A stretch of 64,000 bases of DNA from Tepidamorphaceae bacterium (GCA_028279445.1 JANQNT010000023.1:496001-560000), one strand, 5' to 3'; counted from the first letter of the stretch, positions 52,617 to 61,984 are shown. Notes: a model not told the origin generated them from the letters alone. Numbers and translations are program-made.

Positions 52617-53147
52617 TCACGACTCGCTCCTGGTCTCCAGGTAGCGTTCCAGCAGCGCGTTGAGCGCCTTCTTTTCGCGTGAGGAACCGCGCACCTTGTC
52701 GACCTGGCGCAGGATCTCCGGGCCGGTGTCCGGCGACCCGACGATCACCAGCATGACCATGCCGTAGGTGCCGTGGCGCTCGCAGGTGAAAGCATAGACG
52801 CCTTCCTGCCGCAGCACGATCTCGCTGCGCGGCGAACCGGCGATCGACACCCGTTCCACGCCCTGCGGCCAGAGCTGCGGCACGGAGTGCACGGTGTGGT
52901 TACGCAGCGAGTTGAGGATGATCACCGGCTCGCCCGGCTTCGCCTGGATGAAGTTGGGATCGAACCGGAACATGCCCGTCGCGGCCGTCGCGGTGGGGTC
53001 GGTGAGCTGATCGACATTGATGACCTGCTCGGCGCGTGCGGTGCCGGATGCAGCGACAACACCGAGCATCAGCGCCGCGGTAATGCCTGCGCGCAGAGCC
53101 CGATGAACAGCGCGGTTGGCGCTGAGGGTTGTGGTGCGACAGCTCAT
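52617..53147 (-). CDS. Cupredoxin-family copper protein
   Basis: This 176-residue exported protein has a signal peptide ending TARA at about residue 39. The cupredoxin fold shows likely copper ligands His84 or His87 (RNHTVHS), Cys122, His125 and Met130 in FTCERHGTYGM. It differs from the pseudoazurin at 40235 in its loop and in a longer charged tail (SSREKKALNALLERYLETRSES). It is divergent from the sulfide:quinone oxidoreductase gene, across a gap holding a 24-bp palindrome, so an electron-transfer role with sulfur oxidation is possible. That link is inference from position only. Confidence 0.83.
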   Translation of the reverse strand: MSCRTTTLSANRAVHRALRAGITAALMLGVVAASGTARAEQVINVDQLTDPTATAATGMFRFDPNFIQAKPGEPVIILNSLRNHTVHSVPQLWPQGVERVSIAGSPRSEIVLRQEGVYAFTCERHGTYGMVMLVIVGSPDTGPEILRQVDKVRGSSREKKALNALLERYLETRSES

Positions 53148-53304
53148 GATCCGTTCCCTCCTGAAGGCGGTCTACTCGCGAAGCACATGCGCCGGCCGCG
53201 GCCCGCGAACTGCCCCTGACCACCATTCGTCATCTCCATGCAACCTAGGGACAGCCCCGAAGCACGACATTGATGCACGTCAAAGGCAAATTCGAAACAT
53301 TCAA

Positions 53305-53328
53305 ATTCAAATATCTATATGTTTGAAT
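53305..53328. promoter_or_regulatory. 24-bp palindromic operator upstream of sqr
   Basis: ATTCAAA-N10-TTTGAAT is a near-perfect palindrome (10 of 12 pairs over the full 24 bases) in an AT-rich patch, 46 bases before the sqr start. Extra ATTC half-sites lie at 53290-53293 and 53299-53302. AT-rich palindromes of this kind are bound by ArsR-family sulfide sensors such as BigR and SqrR. No such regulator is encoded in this window. Confidence 0.65.
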
Positions 53329-53374
53329 AATAAATTCAGATGGCGTACATGTAACGCCGATCCGGGAGAGGCTC

Positions 53375-54673
53375 ATGAACACCACACGCAGACAATTCCT
53401 GGCGCTTGCCGCCGGCAGCGCCGCCCTGGCGACAGCCGGCGCTCCGGCGCAGGCCGCGCGGACGAAGACCAGCGCGCGCATTGTCATCATCGGCGCGGGC
53501 GCGGCCGGAACGGCCATCGCCAACCGATTGTCGAACAACCTTGACGGGGCGCGGCTGACGATCATCGACGCGCGCAAGCGCCATCTCTACCAACCGGGCT
53601 TCACGCTGATCGCCGCCGGTCTCAAGTCGCCCGCCTACTCGACCTCGGCAACATCCGACTGGCTGCCGCGCGACATCACCTGGATCGAGGAAGCGGCCGC
53701 GGAGATCGACCCGGAAGCGAAGGCGGTCACGACGGCCGGCGGTCAGCGCGTCGATTACGACTATCTCATCGTGGCGCCAGGGCTGAAGCTCGATTGGGAT
53801 GCGATCGAGGGCTTCTCGCTCGACCGGGTCGGCGAAAACGGCCTGGGGGCGCTCTACGCCAGCCCCGAGCACGCGGCGAAGACTTGGGCGGCCATGAACG
53901 CCTTCACCGACAAAGGCGGCACGGCGCTGTTCACCCGCCCGGCCACCGAAATGAAATGTGCCGGCGCGCCGCTGAAATACACCTTCCTCACCGACGACTA
54001 CATGCGACGCAAGGGAACGCGCGGGACGTCCAAGGTCATCTACGCGGCGCACAACAAGACCCTGTTCTCGGTGCCGATCGTCGACGAGAAGGCAAAGCTG
54101 CTGTTTCGCGACCGCGACTTCGAGACACGGCATGACCATATGCTCAAGGCCATCGATGCGGACCGGCGCATCGCCACCTTCGCAACGCCGGACGGCGATA
54201 CCGAGATCGGCTACGACTTCACCAACGTGATCCCGCCAATGCGCGCGCCCGACGCGGTCCGCAACTCAGCCCTGCCCTGGGCCGACAAATGGACCGACCA
54301 GGGCTGGGTCGAAGTGGACAAGGCGACGCTGCGCCACAACCGCTATCCGGAGGTCTTCGCCATCGGCGATGTCGCCGGCGTGCCGAAGGGCAAGACGGCG
54401 GCCAGCGTCAAGTGGCAGGTGCCGGTCGCCGCCGACCAGCTCATCGCGCAGATCAACGGCACCGAGACGGACGCCGCCTACAACGGCTACACCTCCTGCC
54501 CGCTGATCACCCGCGTGGGCCGCGCGATTCTCATCGAGTTCGACTACGAGAACAACCTGACCCCCTCCTTCCCTGGCGTGATCTCACCGCTGGAGGAGTT
54601 GTGGATCTCCTGGCTGATGAAGGAGATCGCGCTCAAACCCACCTACAACGCTATGTTGCGCGGGCGCGCTTGA
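53375..54673 (+). CDS. sqr: Sulfide:quinone oxidoreductase, type II
   Basis: This 432-residue flavoprotein has a Tat-like signal (TRRQFLALAAGSAALATAG) and FAD motif IVIIGAGAAGTAIANRL near 36-52. The redox cysteines Cys195 (EMKCAGAPLKYTFL) and Cys375 (YTSCPLITRVGR) match human-type SQOR, which uses two rather than three. AIGDVAGVPKGKTAASVKWQ forms the second FAD site. The C-terminal amphipathic segment (LEELWISWLMKEIALKPTYN) would contact the membrane. It oxidises sulfide to polysulfide and reduces quinone. A short membrane protein gene follows 25 bases later. Confidence 0.88.
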   Translation: MNTTRRQFLALAAGSAALATAGAPAQAARTKTSARIVIIGAGAAGTAIANRLSNNLDGARLTIIDARKRHLYQPGFTLIAAGLKSPAYSTSATSDWLPRDITWIEEAAAEIDPEAKAVTTAGGQRVDYDYLIVAPGLKLDWDAIEGFSLDRVGENGLGALYASPEHAAKTWAAMNAFTDKGGTALFTRPATEMKCAGAPLKYTFLTDDYMRRKGTRGTSKVIYAAHNKTLFSVPIVDEKAKLLFRDRDFETRHDHMLKAIDADRRIATFATPDGDTEIGYDFTNVIPPMRAPDAVRNSALPWADKWTDQGWVEVDKATLRHNRYPEVFAIGDVAGVPKGKTAASVKWQVPVAADQLIAQINGTETDAAYNGYTSCPLITRVGRAILIEFDYENNLTPSFPGVISPLEELWISWLMKEIALKPTYNAMLRGRA

Positions 54674-54698
54674 GGCGAGTCCCCTGAGGGAGGCGAAG

Positions 54699-55073
54699 AT
54701 GCAAGAACTGTCCATTGGAACGTTGCTGGCGGTGTTTCAGGAGGTCTTCGGCGCCGGTGTCTTCTGGGGCATGGTCGCGCTGGCTGCGCTGATCCTGGCC
54801 GCCTTCGTCTATCTGATCATGCGGGAGCACAAGCTGGTCAGCGGTCGCTTCCTGCGCGCCGAACTGATGGCGCCGGTGGGCGCCATCGCGGCCATCCTGT
54901 TCGTGCAATGGTTCACCAGTTCCGGGTTCGGCGACATCGGCGGGCCGATCGACGTCATCGTGCTGATCGGCATCGGCACCGCAGGTGCGATCGGGCTGAC
55001 CATCCTCGCCTATGTGGTGCTCGGCGCGTTCAGTTGGCGACGCGGGCGCGCCGGCCAGGAGTCCGTTGAGTGA
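54699..55073 (+). CDS. Small membrane protein downstream of sqr (possible DUF5368)
   Basis: This 124-residue protein has three membrane helices (about 18-40, 52-70 and 83-108) and a polar C-terminus. Sequence features such as FGAGVFWGMVALAALILAAFVYLIMREHKLVSGRFLRAE recall the DUF5368 family; that name is from memory and not checked. It follows sqr by 25 bases on the same strand and ends 22 bases before a convergent FecE-like gene. It may anchor or partner the quinone oxidoreductase. Confidence 0.8.
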   Translation: MQELSIGTLLAVFQEVFGAGVFWGMVALAALILAAFVYLIMREHKLVSGRFLRAELMAPVGAIAAILFVQWFTSSGFGDIGGPIDVIVLIGIGTAGAIGLTILAYVVLGAFSWRRGRAGQESVE

Positions 55074-55095
55074 TTCAGCGAAAAGGCAAACGGCT

Positions 55096-55890
55096 CTATG
55101 TCACGCCACCGTTCCCGCGCGCGGCGTAGTCCGGCGCGCACACCGTCTGCCCGCCGCCGAGTTCGGCGATCTCCACACCGACACCATAGACGCGGCGCAA
55201 CAGGTCGGGCGTCAGCACCTGCTGCGGCGTGCCCTCGCCCACCACGTGGCCATCGTCCAGCAGCATGACGCTGCTGGCGACGGCAAAGGCATGGTCGGGA
55301 TCGTGCGTCGACAGCACGACGCCGAGGCCTGCCGCGGCCAGCCGGCGTACCTGCGCGAGCACGCTCACCTGATTGCCGAAGTCGAGGCTGGCGGTCGGCT
55401 CGTCCATCACCACCAGCGGGGCCTGCTGTGCCAGCGCGCGAGCGACCAGCACGAGCTGGCGCTGGCCGCCGGAGATGCGCGTATAGTCGCGCCCGGCGAG
55501 ATCGGTGATGCCGAGCGTGACCAGCGCGGCTTCGGCGGCGGCGCGGTCGGCGGCGCCGGGCGCGGCGAAGGGACCGCGATGGGCGGTGCGGCCCATCAGC
55601 ACGACATCATGCACCAGGAAGGGAAATGTGGCGCCATGCGCCTGTGGGACATAGGCAACGCGGCGCGCCAGCTCCCGGCGTGACAGTTGGGCCAATGGAG
55701 TGCCGTCGTAGCATACCTGCCCGCCAAGCGCCTTCAGCAAGCCGAGCAGCGTGCGGAACAAGGTCGTCTTGCCGGATCCGTTCGGCCCCAGCAGGCACAG
55801 CACCTCGCCCGCGCCGACGTTGAGCGCGATATCGGTCCCGACAGTGTGGCCGGGATAGCCGATGGCAAGGTCTTTGGCCTGCAAGTGCAT
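55096..55890 (-). CDS. FecE-type ABC transporter ATP-binding protein
   Basis: ATG 55890 gives 264 residues. Walker A GPNGSGKTTLFR lies near 37, signature ISGGQRQLVLVAR near 140 and Walker B LVVMDEPTASLD near 160, as in iron-chelate and vitamin B12 importers. It follows the FecCD-like permease by seven bases. A longer upstream frame is not family-like. The substrate is not shown by this subunit. Confidence 0.92.
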   Translation of the reverse strand: MHLQAKDLAIGYPGHTVGTDIALNVGAGEVLCLLGPNGSGKTTLFRTLLGLLKALGGQVCYDGTPLAQLSRRELARRVAYVPQAHGATFPFLVHDVVLMGRTAHRGPFAAPGAADRAAAEAALVTLGITDLAGRDYTRISGGQRQLVLVARALAQQAPLVVMDEPTASLDFGNQVSVLAQVRRLAAAGLGVVLSTHDPDHAFAVASSVMLLDDGHVVGEGTPQQVLTPDLLRRVYGVGVEIAELGGGQTVCAPDYAARGNGGVT

Positions 55891-55897
55891 GTCGGGG

Positions 55898-56953
55898 TCA
55901 GTTCCAGCCGTGCCGGCCGCGCGCCAGCAGCCACAGGAAGAAAGGCGCTCCGACAATCGCGGTCAGGATGCCAAGGGGCGTCTCGACCTGCGCCATGGTG
56001 CGCGCAAGCGTATCGACGGCGAGCAGGTAAGCCGCGCCGAGCAGCATGGAGGCCGGCAGCAGGCGATCGAAGTTCGGTCCCACCAGCATGCGCGCGATGT
56101 GCGGCATGACCAGCCCGACCCAGCCGATAACGCCGGAGATGGCGACCACGCTGGCCGTCATCAGCGTGGCGGCAGCGACCACCAGCGCACGCAGCCGGCC
56201 GGCTTCGACGCCCAGTGTGCGCGCCTCGTCGTCGCCAAGGGACAGCACCGTGATGCGATGGCGCAGCAGGATCAGCGGAACCAGCCCGACAAGCACCGCC
56301 GGCAGCACCGACCAGACGTCACCGGCGCGCGTGCTGGCGAGGCTGCCAAGCAGCCAGAAGGTGATGGCCGGGAGCTGGTCGTAGGGGTCGGCGAGCACCT
56401 TGATCAACGAGATCATGGCGCCCGCCAGCGAACCGACGACGACACCGGCGAGCACCAGCACGAGCGTCGGCTCGCGTCCGCGCACCGTCACCGCGATGGC
56501 ATAGACGATGGCCACCGTCACCATGCCGCCGATGAAGGCGAAACCCTGGATCGCCAGGATCGGCAGCGACAGGAAAATGCCCAGCACCGCGCCAAGCCCG
56601 GCACCGGTGGACACGCCGAGAATGTCCGGCGAGACGAGCGGATTGCGGAACAGACCCTGGTAGACCGCGCCCGCACCGGCAAGAGCTGCGCCGACCAGCA
56701 GCGCCGCGGTGATGCGTGGCACACGCACCTCGAGCAGTACGGTCTCCGTGGCGCCGCCGGCAAGCGTCCCGGTGAGCCAGCGCCACAACACGGCGAAGGC
56801 CTCGCTGACGCTGACAGGATAGGCGCCGACGAGCGCCGCGAAGACGGCGAGCGACCCGGTCGCCAGCGCAAGCGTACCGATCAGGCCCCAGGTCATGCGG
56901 CCCGAGCGCGCCTGGGCGGCAGCATGGGCATCGTTGTCGGCGGCGGTGCTCAC
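55898..56953 (-). CDS. FecCD-type ABC transporter permease
   Basis: This 351-residue protein starts at GTG 56953, overlapping the binding-protein stop (56950-56953). About ten membrane helices and the family segment AGAVYQGLFRNPLVSPDILGVSTGAGLGA are visible, with GWVGLVMPHIARMLVGPNFDRLLPASML near the C-terminus. It forms the homodimeric channel of an iron-chelate, haem or cobalamin-type importer. Confidence 0.93.
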   Translation of the reverse strand: MSTAADNDAHAAAQARSGRMTWGLIGTLALATGSLAVFAALVGAYPVSVSEAFAVLWRWLTGTLAGGATETVLLEVRVPRITAALLVGAALAGAGAVYQGLFRNPLVSPDILGVSTGAGLGAVLGIFLSLPILAIQGFAFIGGMVTVAIVYAIAVTVRGREPTLVLVLAGVVVGSLAGAMISLIKVLADPYDQLPAITFWLLGSLASTRAGDVWSVLPAVLVGLVPLILLRHRITVLSLGDDEARTLGVEAGRLRALVVAAATLMTASVVAISGVIGWVGLVMPHIARMLVGPNFDRLLPASMLLGAAYLLAVDTLARTMAQVETPLGILTAIVGAPFFLWLLARGRHGWN

Positions 56954-57990
56954 GGGCGGCCGCCGCGTGCGCCGGCCAACAGCTCATCGAGCGTACGATC
57001 GTCGAGATCGACGTGGTAGAAGAGCTTGTAGAAGGCCCGCGCCTCTTCGCGGATATCCTGCGTGAAGCGATCGGGATAGAAAACGCCGGCGAGCCAGCGT
57101 AGCCCGATCAGTCGGTTGAGCGAGGGGGGACGGTCGATCCAGCCGAAGGGCAGCAGCGGCGCAAGATAGACCCGCTCGCGGCGCACCGCCTCGACGTCCT
57201 GCCAGAGCGGGTCCGTCCAGACGTTGCTGAAGAAGGTCCGGTCCCAGGTGACGATGGTGTCCGGGTTGGACGCAAGCACCTGCTCGATGGACGCGCGCAC
57301 CAAACCCCGGCGCACGCTGGCATCGCCCGGATCGGCCACATTGCGTCCGCCGGCGCGTTCGATGATCTCGGTGTTGATGGAGCCCTTCAGGCCCGTCTCC
57401 AGCCCGTCCGGCCCGCGCGCCATGTAGACGCGGGGGCGATCGCCCTCCGGGATGTCGGCAAGGACCGCATCGATGTCCGCAAACAAGGTTTCCGCGTAGC
57501 TGGCCAGCGTCTCGGCATGATCGGCAACGCCAAGCGCCGCGCCCATCAGTCGCAATGCCTGCGGCGTCCGCTCGAAGCGCCCGTCGATCAGCACATAGGC
57601 GATGCCGGTCTGTTCCTGCACGGCGTTGGCGAGCGAGACATAGGTATCGCGGATCGAGCCGAAGTCCACGATCAGGTCCGGATCGACGGACAGCACCACC
57701 TCAAGATTGGCGGTGTCGCCGCGCCCGGTCAGCCGGCCCAGCTCGGGCAGGTCGCGATATGCTTCCGCAATGTAGGGGCGCTCGTTGGCGCGCATGGCGC
57801 GCGGCCAGCCGGTCAGGGCGTCCGGCTTCAACGCGTAGATCAGAATCGACGCGGGCGGACCGGCTGCAAAGATACGCGCAACCGTGTCCGGTACATCGAC
57901 GCTGCGGTCGGCGGAATCGGTCAGCCGCGCCGCATCCGCCGGAGCAACCAGCGCAAACCAGACGGCGAGCATGGAGACAAGCGGACGCAT
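56950..57990 (-). CDS. FecB/MolA-like periplasmic binding protein
   Basis: ATG 57990 gives 346 residues with a signal peptide (MRPLVSMLAVWFALVAPADA). The type III binding fold has LTDSADRSVDVPDTVARIFAAGPPASILIYAL and NLEVVLSVDPDLIVDFGSI. The C-terminus YPDRFTQDIREEARAFYKLFYHVDLDD is typical of MolA and similar metal-chelate binders. The ligand may be an iron chelate or an oxyanion. No TonB receptor is encoded nearby. It lies between the GlxA-type gene (17-base gap) and the permease. Confidence 0.88.
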   Translation of the reverse strand: MRPLVSMLAVWFALVAPADAARLTDSADRSVDVPDTVARIFAAGPPASILIYALKPDALTGWPRAMRANERPYIAEAYRDLPELGRLTGRGDTANLEVVLSVDPDLIVDFGSIRDTYVSLANAVQEQTGIAYVLIDGRFERTPQALRLMGAALGVADHAETLASYAETLFADIDAVLADIPEGDRPRVYMARGPDGLETGLKGSINTEIIERAGGRNVADPGDASVRRGLVRASIEQVLASNPDTIVTWDRTFFSNVWTDPLWQDVEAVRRERVYLAPLLPFGWIDRPPSLNRLIGLRWLAGVFYPDRFTQDIREEARAFYKLFYHVDLDDRTLDELLAGARGGRP

Positions 57991-58007
57991 GGAACCCTCG
58001 CGCGATC

Positions 58008-59021
58008 TCAGCCACCCGACGCCACTTTCGGTCCGGCGGGCGATGCGACCGGGCCGAAGGGCTTGGCACGCTCGGACTGCGGCGAGCGGTCGTAGGTCTC
58101 GCGGTAGCACTTGGAGAAGTGCGAGGCGGAGACGAAGCCGCAGGCAATGGCGATCTCGATCACCGGCAGACTGGTCTGCTGCAGCAACTGGCGGGCGCGG
58201 TCGAGACGGATTTCCAGGTAGTAGCGGGCCGGCGAGCGGCCAAGATAGAGCCGGAACAGGCGTTCGACGTGGCGCCGCGACAGGCCGATCTGCGAGGAAA
58301 TCTCCTCAAGCGGCAACGGCTCGGCGATGTTCGATTCCATCAACTGGACGATGGCCAGGAGCTTGCGGTCGTGGTGGCCGATGCGCGCGCCGAGCGGCAG
58401 GCGCTGGCGGTCGTGCAGGTTGCGGGTGCGATCGATCAGGCTCATCTCGCAGACCCGCGCCACGGTCTCCTCGTCGAAGTCCTCGGCGATGATGTGCATC
58501 GCCATGTCGAGCGAGGCGGTGCCGCCGGCGGAGGTGTAACAGTTGCCGTCGATCTCGCAGATATGGGCCAGCACCTCGGTCTCCGGGAAGCGCTCGGCGA
58601 AGCCGGCCATGTTCTCCCAGTGAATGGTGCAGCGCTTGCCGTCGAGAAGACCCGCATCGGCCAGCGCCCAAGCGCCGGTGCAGATACCGCCGACGCCGCG
58701 GCCACGCCGATCCAGCCCGCGCAGCCAGTCCTTGATATCGGCCGAGACGTGCTGTTGGGGATTGAGGCCGCCGCAGATGAAAGCAATGTCGGGCATCTGC
58801 CCGTTCAGCGTCTCGCGCTGCATCGACTTCAGGTCGGTATCGACGGCGACACGCACGCCGGTGGATGCCATCACCGGCTGGCCATCGCGGGAGACCAGCG
58901 TCCAGGCATAGGTCGGCGTACCGGTGGCGCGGTTGGCGATCCGCAGCAGATCGATGGCCGCGGTAAACGCCATCAGGGAAAATTCGGGCATCAGGAAGAA
59001 TGCGAAGTTGCGGTGCGCCAT
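58008..59021 (-). CDS. GlxA/GbdR-like AraC-family regulator
   Basis: ATG 59021, with GGAG upstream, gives 337 residues. An upstream GTG at 59030 is an alternative. A DJ-1/PfpI-like sensor domain (about 5-185, FFLMPEFSLMAFTAAIDLLRIAN) is followed by an AraC-type double helix-turn-helix (about 225-320, EISSQIGLSRRHVERLFRLYLGRSPARYYLEIRL). Members such as GbdR and SouR control catabolism of betaine, dimethylglycine and sarcosine. It is encoded directly downstream of a DMGDH-family gene, so the same role is likely here. Confidence 0.92.
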   Translation of the reverse strand: MAHRNFAFFLMPEFSLMAFTAAIDLLRIANRATGTPTYAWTLVSRDGQPVMASTGVRVAVDTDLKSMQRETLNGQMPDIAFICGGLNPQQHVSADIKDWLRGLDRRGRGVGGICTGAWALADAGLLDGKRCTIHWENMAGFAERFPETEVLAHICEIDGNCYTSAGGTASLDMAMHIIAEDFDEETVARVCEMSLIDRTRNLHDRQRLPLGARIGHHDRKLLAIVQLMESNIAEPLPLEEISSQIGLSRRHVERLFRLYLGRSPARYYLEIRLDRARQLLQQTSLPVIEIAIACGFVSASHFSKCYRETYDRSPQSERAKPFGPVASPAGPKVASGG

Positions 59022-59033
59022 GCACGTCACTCC

Positions 59034-59330
59034 ACGGCGACACCGCGGCCGCTATGCCGCGATCGTCCGCTCAGATGTGAACCCGCGCCCGCCGACGCAA
59101 CGGCGTCGGGCGAGCACGATTTCAGAAGCCTAGAGCATGTCTTGCTTTGATTGAAGCGATTTGATGGACGGGATTTTACGTGCCCCACAAGGCAACACCG
59201 CAGCGCGATGCAGCGCATCGGGCGAGGATTTTTGCGCAGTGGAGCGCGGAAAAGATCGCCAAGCCGGAGGTGGTAATGGCTTGCCGCAAGGCCCGAAAAC
59301 CGGGATCGGCCTGTCGCTCCCGCCTGGCCC
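59034..59330. other. Intergenic region between regulator and DMGDH-family genes
   Basis: No gene is seen in these 297 bases. AGAGCATGTCTTGCTTTGAT near 59132-59151, followed by TGAAGCGATTTGAT, resembles half of a palindromic repeat common in Hyphomicrobiales; this is a weak match. The region must hold the promoter of the regulator unless that gene is read from the upstream DMGDH-family gene. Confidence 0.4.
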
Positions 59331-61892
59331 TCAGGTTCGCGGCTTGAGGTTGTCGGGATCGTAGAGCGGGGTGTAGCCGATGGCGACGACCTCGACCGGA
59401 TACGTCTCGCCGAAATACTCCACGATCAGTTGCCGTCCCTGCTGGCAATAGGCGTGGGGCAGGTAGGCCAGCGCGATTGTTTTGCCGATGGTCGGGCCGT
59501 AGGCGACCGACGTCGTGTAGGAGAGCCGGCCAAGCTCGTCGACCAGCGTCTCGCCGCTCTCGGGATCCATCACCGGCATGATGCCGACGGGATAGCGCGC
59601 CACACCGCTCGCATCGGCGTTGTCGGTCATCACCAGGGTGCACAGCATGGCCGGCTGGCGATCGCGGGCGCGGTACTCCAGGTGTTTCGCCTTGCCGCGG
59701 AAATCTGCCTCCTTCACCTTCGGGCGGGCGAGATCGGCCTCGTAGAGATTGTACTCGGTCAGCAGGTCGGCGTTCTGCAGGCGCAGGCTCTTCTCCATGC
59801 GCCGGGAGTTGGCGTAGGTCTCCACGCCAAAGGCCATCACGCCGGTTTCGCGCAGGACATCCCACACCGCCAGCCCGTCGCCATAGGGCATGTGCAGCTC
59901 CCAGCCCTGCTCGCCCACATAGGAGATGCGGAAGGCGGTGACGTCCTTGCCGGCGACGCGCACCGGCTTGACGGCGGCGAAGGGGAAGTTCTCGTGGCTC
60001 AGGGCGTCGGGGTCCGCGACCACCTTCTGCAACGTGGCGCGCGCATTCGGTCCCCAGATGCCGATGGTGACAAAATCCTCCGACACGTCGGTGATGGTGA
60101 CGTCGAAGCCCTTCTCCTCGGCAACGCGGCGCATATAGAAAAAGTCGCGCGGGCCGGCATCCGCGCCGTCGACGACACGGCAGCGGTCGGCCATGCGGAA
60201 CACGGTCAGGTCGGCGCGCACCATGCCCTCGTCGTCGAGGAAGTGGGTGTAGATGCCTTTACCAACGTTCGCGTCGCCGCCGATCCTGGCCGCGCAGAGC
60301 CATTCCATCAGCGCCACATGGTCCGGGCCGGTGACGTCGTAGATGGCGAAATGGGACAGGTTGATGATGCCGCAGTCCTCGCTCATGGCGAGGTGCTCGG
60401 CATTGGAGACGCGCCAGAAGTGCCGGTTGTCCCACTCGTTCTCGCGCACCGGCACCTGGTTGGCGTATTTCTCCAGCAGGTGTTCGTTGGCGGCGTAGCC
60501 ATGGGCGCGCTCCCAGCCGCCAAGCTCCATGAAGTGGCCGCCGAGCTCCACCTCGCGCTCGTAGAACGGCGAGCGGCGCACGCCACGCCCGCCGGCGAAC
60601 GGCTCGCGGGGGTGCACGGCGGGCGTGTACATCTTGGCCGCGGTCTCCGTGCAGCGGTCCCAGATGAACTGCTCCTGCGTCTGGTGGGGATAGAAGCGGG
60701 CGTAGTCGATGCCGTTGATATCGATCTCGGTGCGTCCGTCGGTCATCCAGTCGGCCAGCAACTTGCCGATGCCGGGACCGTCCTTGACCCAAATGGCCAC
60801 CGCGTACCAAAGACCGCGCACCTTCTGGCTCTCGCCGACGGAGGGCGCGCCGTCGGTCGTCACCTGCAGCAAGCCATTGAAGGAATGGCTTTCGTTGTAG
60901 CCCAATTCGCCGAGGATCGGCGTCAGCTCCATGGCGCGCTCCAGCGGCTCGATGATCTGCTCCATCTCCAGATCGCGCTGGGACGGCGACAGGCGCGCTT
61001 CGCTCTTTTCCAGAATGTCGCGGGGATGGCACAGGCGCGGGTTGGTCTCCTCGTAGTAGCCCCACTCGATCTGGCCGCCCTCCGGCGTCTTGGGGTCGCC
61101 GGTGTCACGCATGTAAGCGGAGTTGCCCTGATCGCGCAGCAGCGGATAGCCGATGTCCTTGCCGGTGCCCTCGAACTCGGTGTAGGGGCCGAAGAAGGTG
61201 AGCGGATGGTCGATCGGCATGACCGGCAGGTCCTCGCCAGCCATCTCGGCGATCAGCCGGCCCCAGATGCCGGTGCAGACGACGACGTGATCGGCATGGA
61301 TGGTGCCGCGATGGGTGACGACGCCCCTGATGCGGCCGTCCTCGATGACGAGGTCGGTGGCCGGCGTGTTGGCGAAAGCCTGCAGCTTTCCCGTCGCCAC
61401 GGCCTCGTCGACCAGTTCGCCGGTGACGGTCTGCGAGCGCGGCGCGACGAGGCCGGCTTCGGGGTCCCACATGCCGCCCTGCACCACGTCCTCGTCGATC
61501 AGCGGGAACTTCGCCTTGATCTCGGCCGGCGTGACCAGACGCGCGGGCGTCCCGAAGGCCTTGGCCGAGGCAACCTTGCGCTTGATCTCGTCCATGCGCG
61601 CGTCATCGCCAACGCGGGCGATCTCAAAGCCGCCGACCTTCGCATAGCGGCCGCGCTTCTCGAAAAAATCGATCGAGTAGAGCGTCGTCCAGCAGGACAG
61701 GAAGTCGTGGCTGGTGGTGTAGCAGAAGTCGGAGGCATGCGAGGTCGAGCCGATATCCGTGGGGACCGCCGACTTGTCGATGCCGACGATGTCGGTCCAG
61801 CCGCGGGCAATGAGATGATGGGCGACAGACGCCCCCACAATGCCCCCCAGGCCAACGATCACCACCTTGGCGCGTTCCGGAAAAGCTGCCAT
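59331..61892 (-). CDS. Dimethylglycine/sarcosine dehydrogenase family protein (FAD plus GcvT domains)
   Basis: ATG 61892 gives 853 residues. The N-terminal DAO-type FAD domain (about 1-385) has VVIVGLGGIVGASVAHHL. His in IGSTSHASDF sits where the family binds FAD covalently. A GcvT-like tetrahydrofolate domain (about 430-850) follows, with FRISYVGEQGWELHMPYGDG and NADLLTEYNLYEADLARPK. The enzyme removes a methyl group from an N-methylated glycine and passes it to folate. Which methylated glycine it uses cannot be read. The GbdR-like gene follows on the same strand, and a Pot-type transporter is divergent. Confidence 0.9.
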   Translation of the reverse strand: MAAFPERAKVVIVGLGGIVGASVAHHLIARGWTDIVGIDKSAVPTDIGSTSHASDFCYTTSHDFLSCWTTLYSIDFFEKRGRYAKVGGFEIARVGDDARMDEIKRKVASAKAFGTPARLVTPAEIKAKFPLIDEDVVQGGMWDPEAGLVAPRSQTVTGELVDEAVATGKLQAFANTPATDLVIEDGRIRGVVTHRGTIHADHVVVCTGIWGRLIAEMAGEDLPVMPIDHPLTFFGPYTEFEGTGKDIGYPLLRDQGNSAYMRDTGDPKTPEGGQIEWGYYEETNPRLCHPRDILEKSEARLSPSQRDLEMEQIIEPLERAMELTPILGELGYNESHSFNGLLQVTTDGAPSVGESQKVRGLWYAVAIWVKDGPGIGKLLADWMTDGRTEIDINGIDYARFYPHQTQEQFIWDRCTETAAKMYTPAVHPREPFAGGRGVRRSPFYEREVELGGHFMELGGWERAHGYAANEHLLEKYANQVPVRENEWDNRHFWRVSNAEHLAMSEDCGIINLSHFAIYDVTGPDHVALMEWLCAARIGGDANVGKGIYTHFLDDEGMVRADLTVFRMADRCRVVDGADAGPRDFFYMRRVAEEKGFDVTITDVSEDFVTIGIWGPNARATLQKVVADPDALSHENFPFAAVKPVRVAGKDVTAFRISYVGEQGWELHMPYGDGLAVWDVLRETGVMAFGVETYANSRRMEKSLRLQNADLLTEYNLYEADLARPKVKEADFRGKAKHLEYRARDRQPAMLCTLVMTDNADASGVARYPVGIMPVMDPESGETLVDELGRLSYTTSVAYGPTIGKTIALAYLPHAYCQQGRQLIVEYFGETYPVEVVAIGYTPLYDPDNLKPRT

Positions 61893-61968
61893 TGCCCCTA
61901 ACTCCCGTGACATATCCTCTGGTGCGGAGAGTTCTAGGGCCTGCCGCGGCGCCGTTCAGGCCAGATCA

Positions 61969-61984
61969 CGACAACCGCTTGTCG
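61969..61984. promoter_or_regulatory. Candidate operator upstream of the DMGDH-family gene
   Basis: CGACAA and TTGTCG form a perfect inverted repeat around CCGC, 77 bases before the ATG. A second pair of half-sites, TGTCG and CGACA with a 13-base gap, lies further out near 62057-62079. Either could bind the GbdR-like regulator; this is inference from position. Confidence 0.4.
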
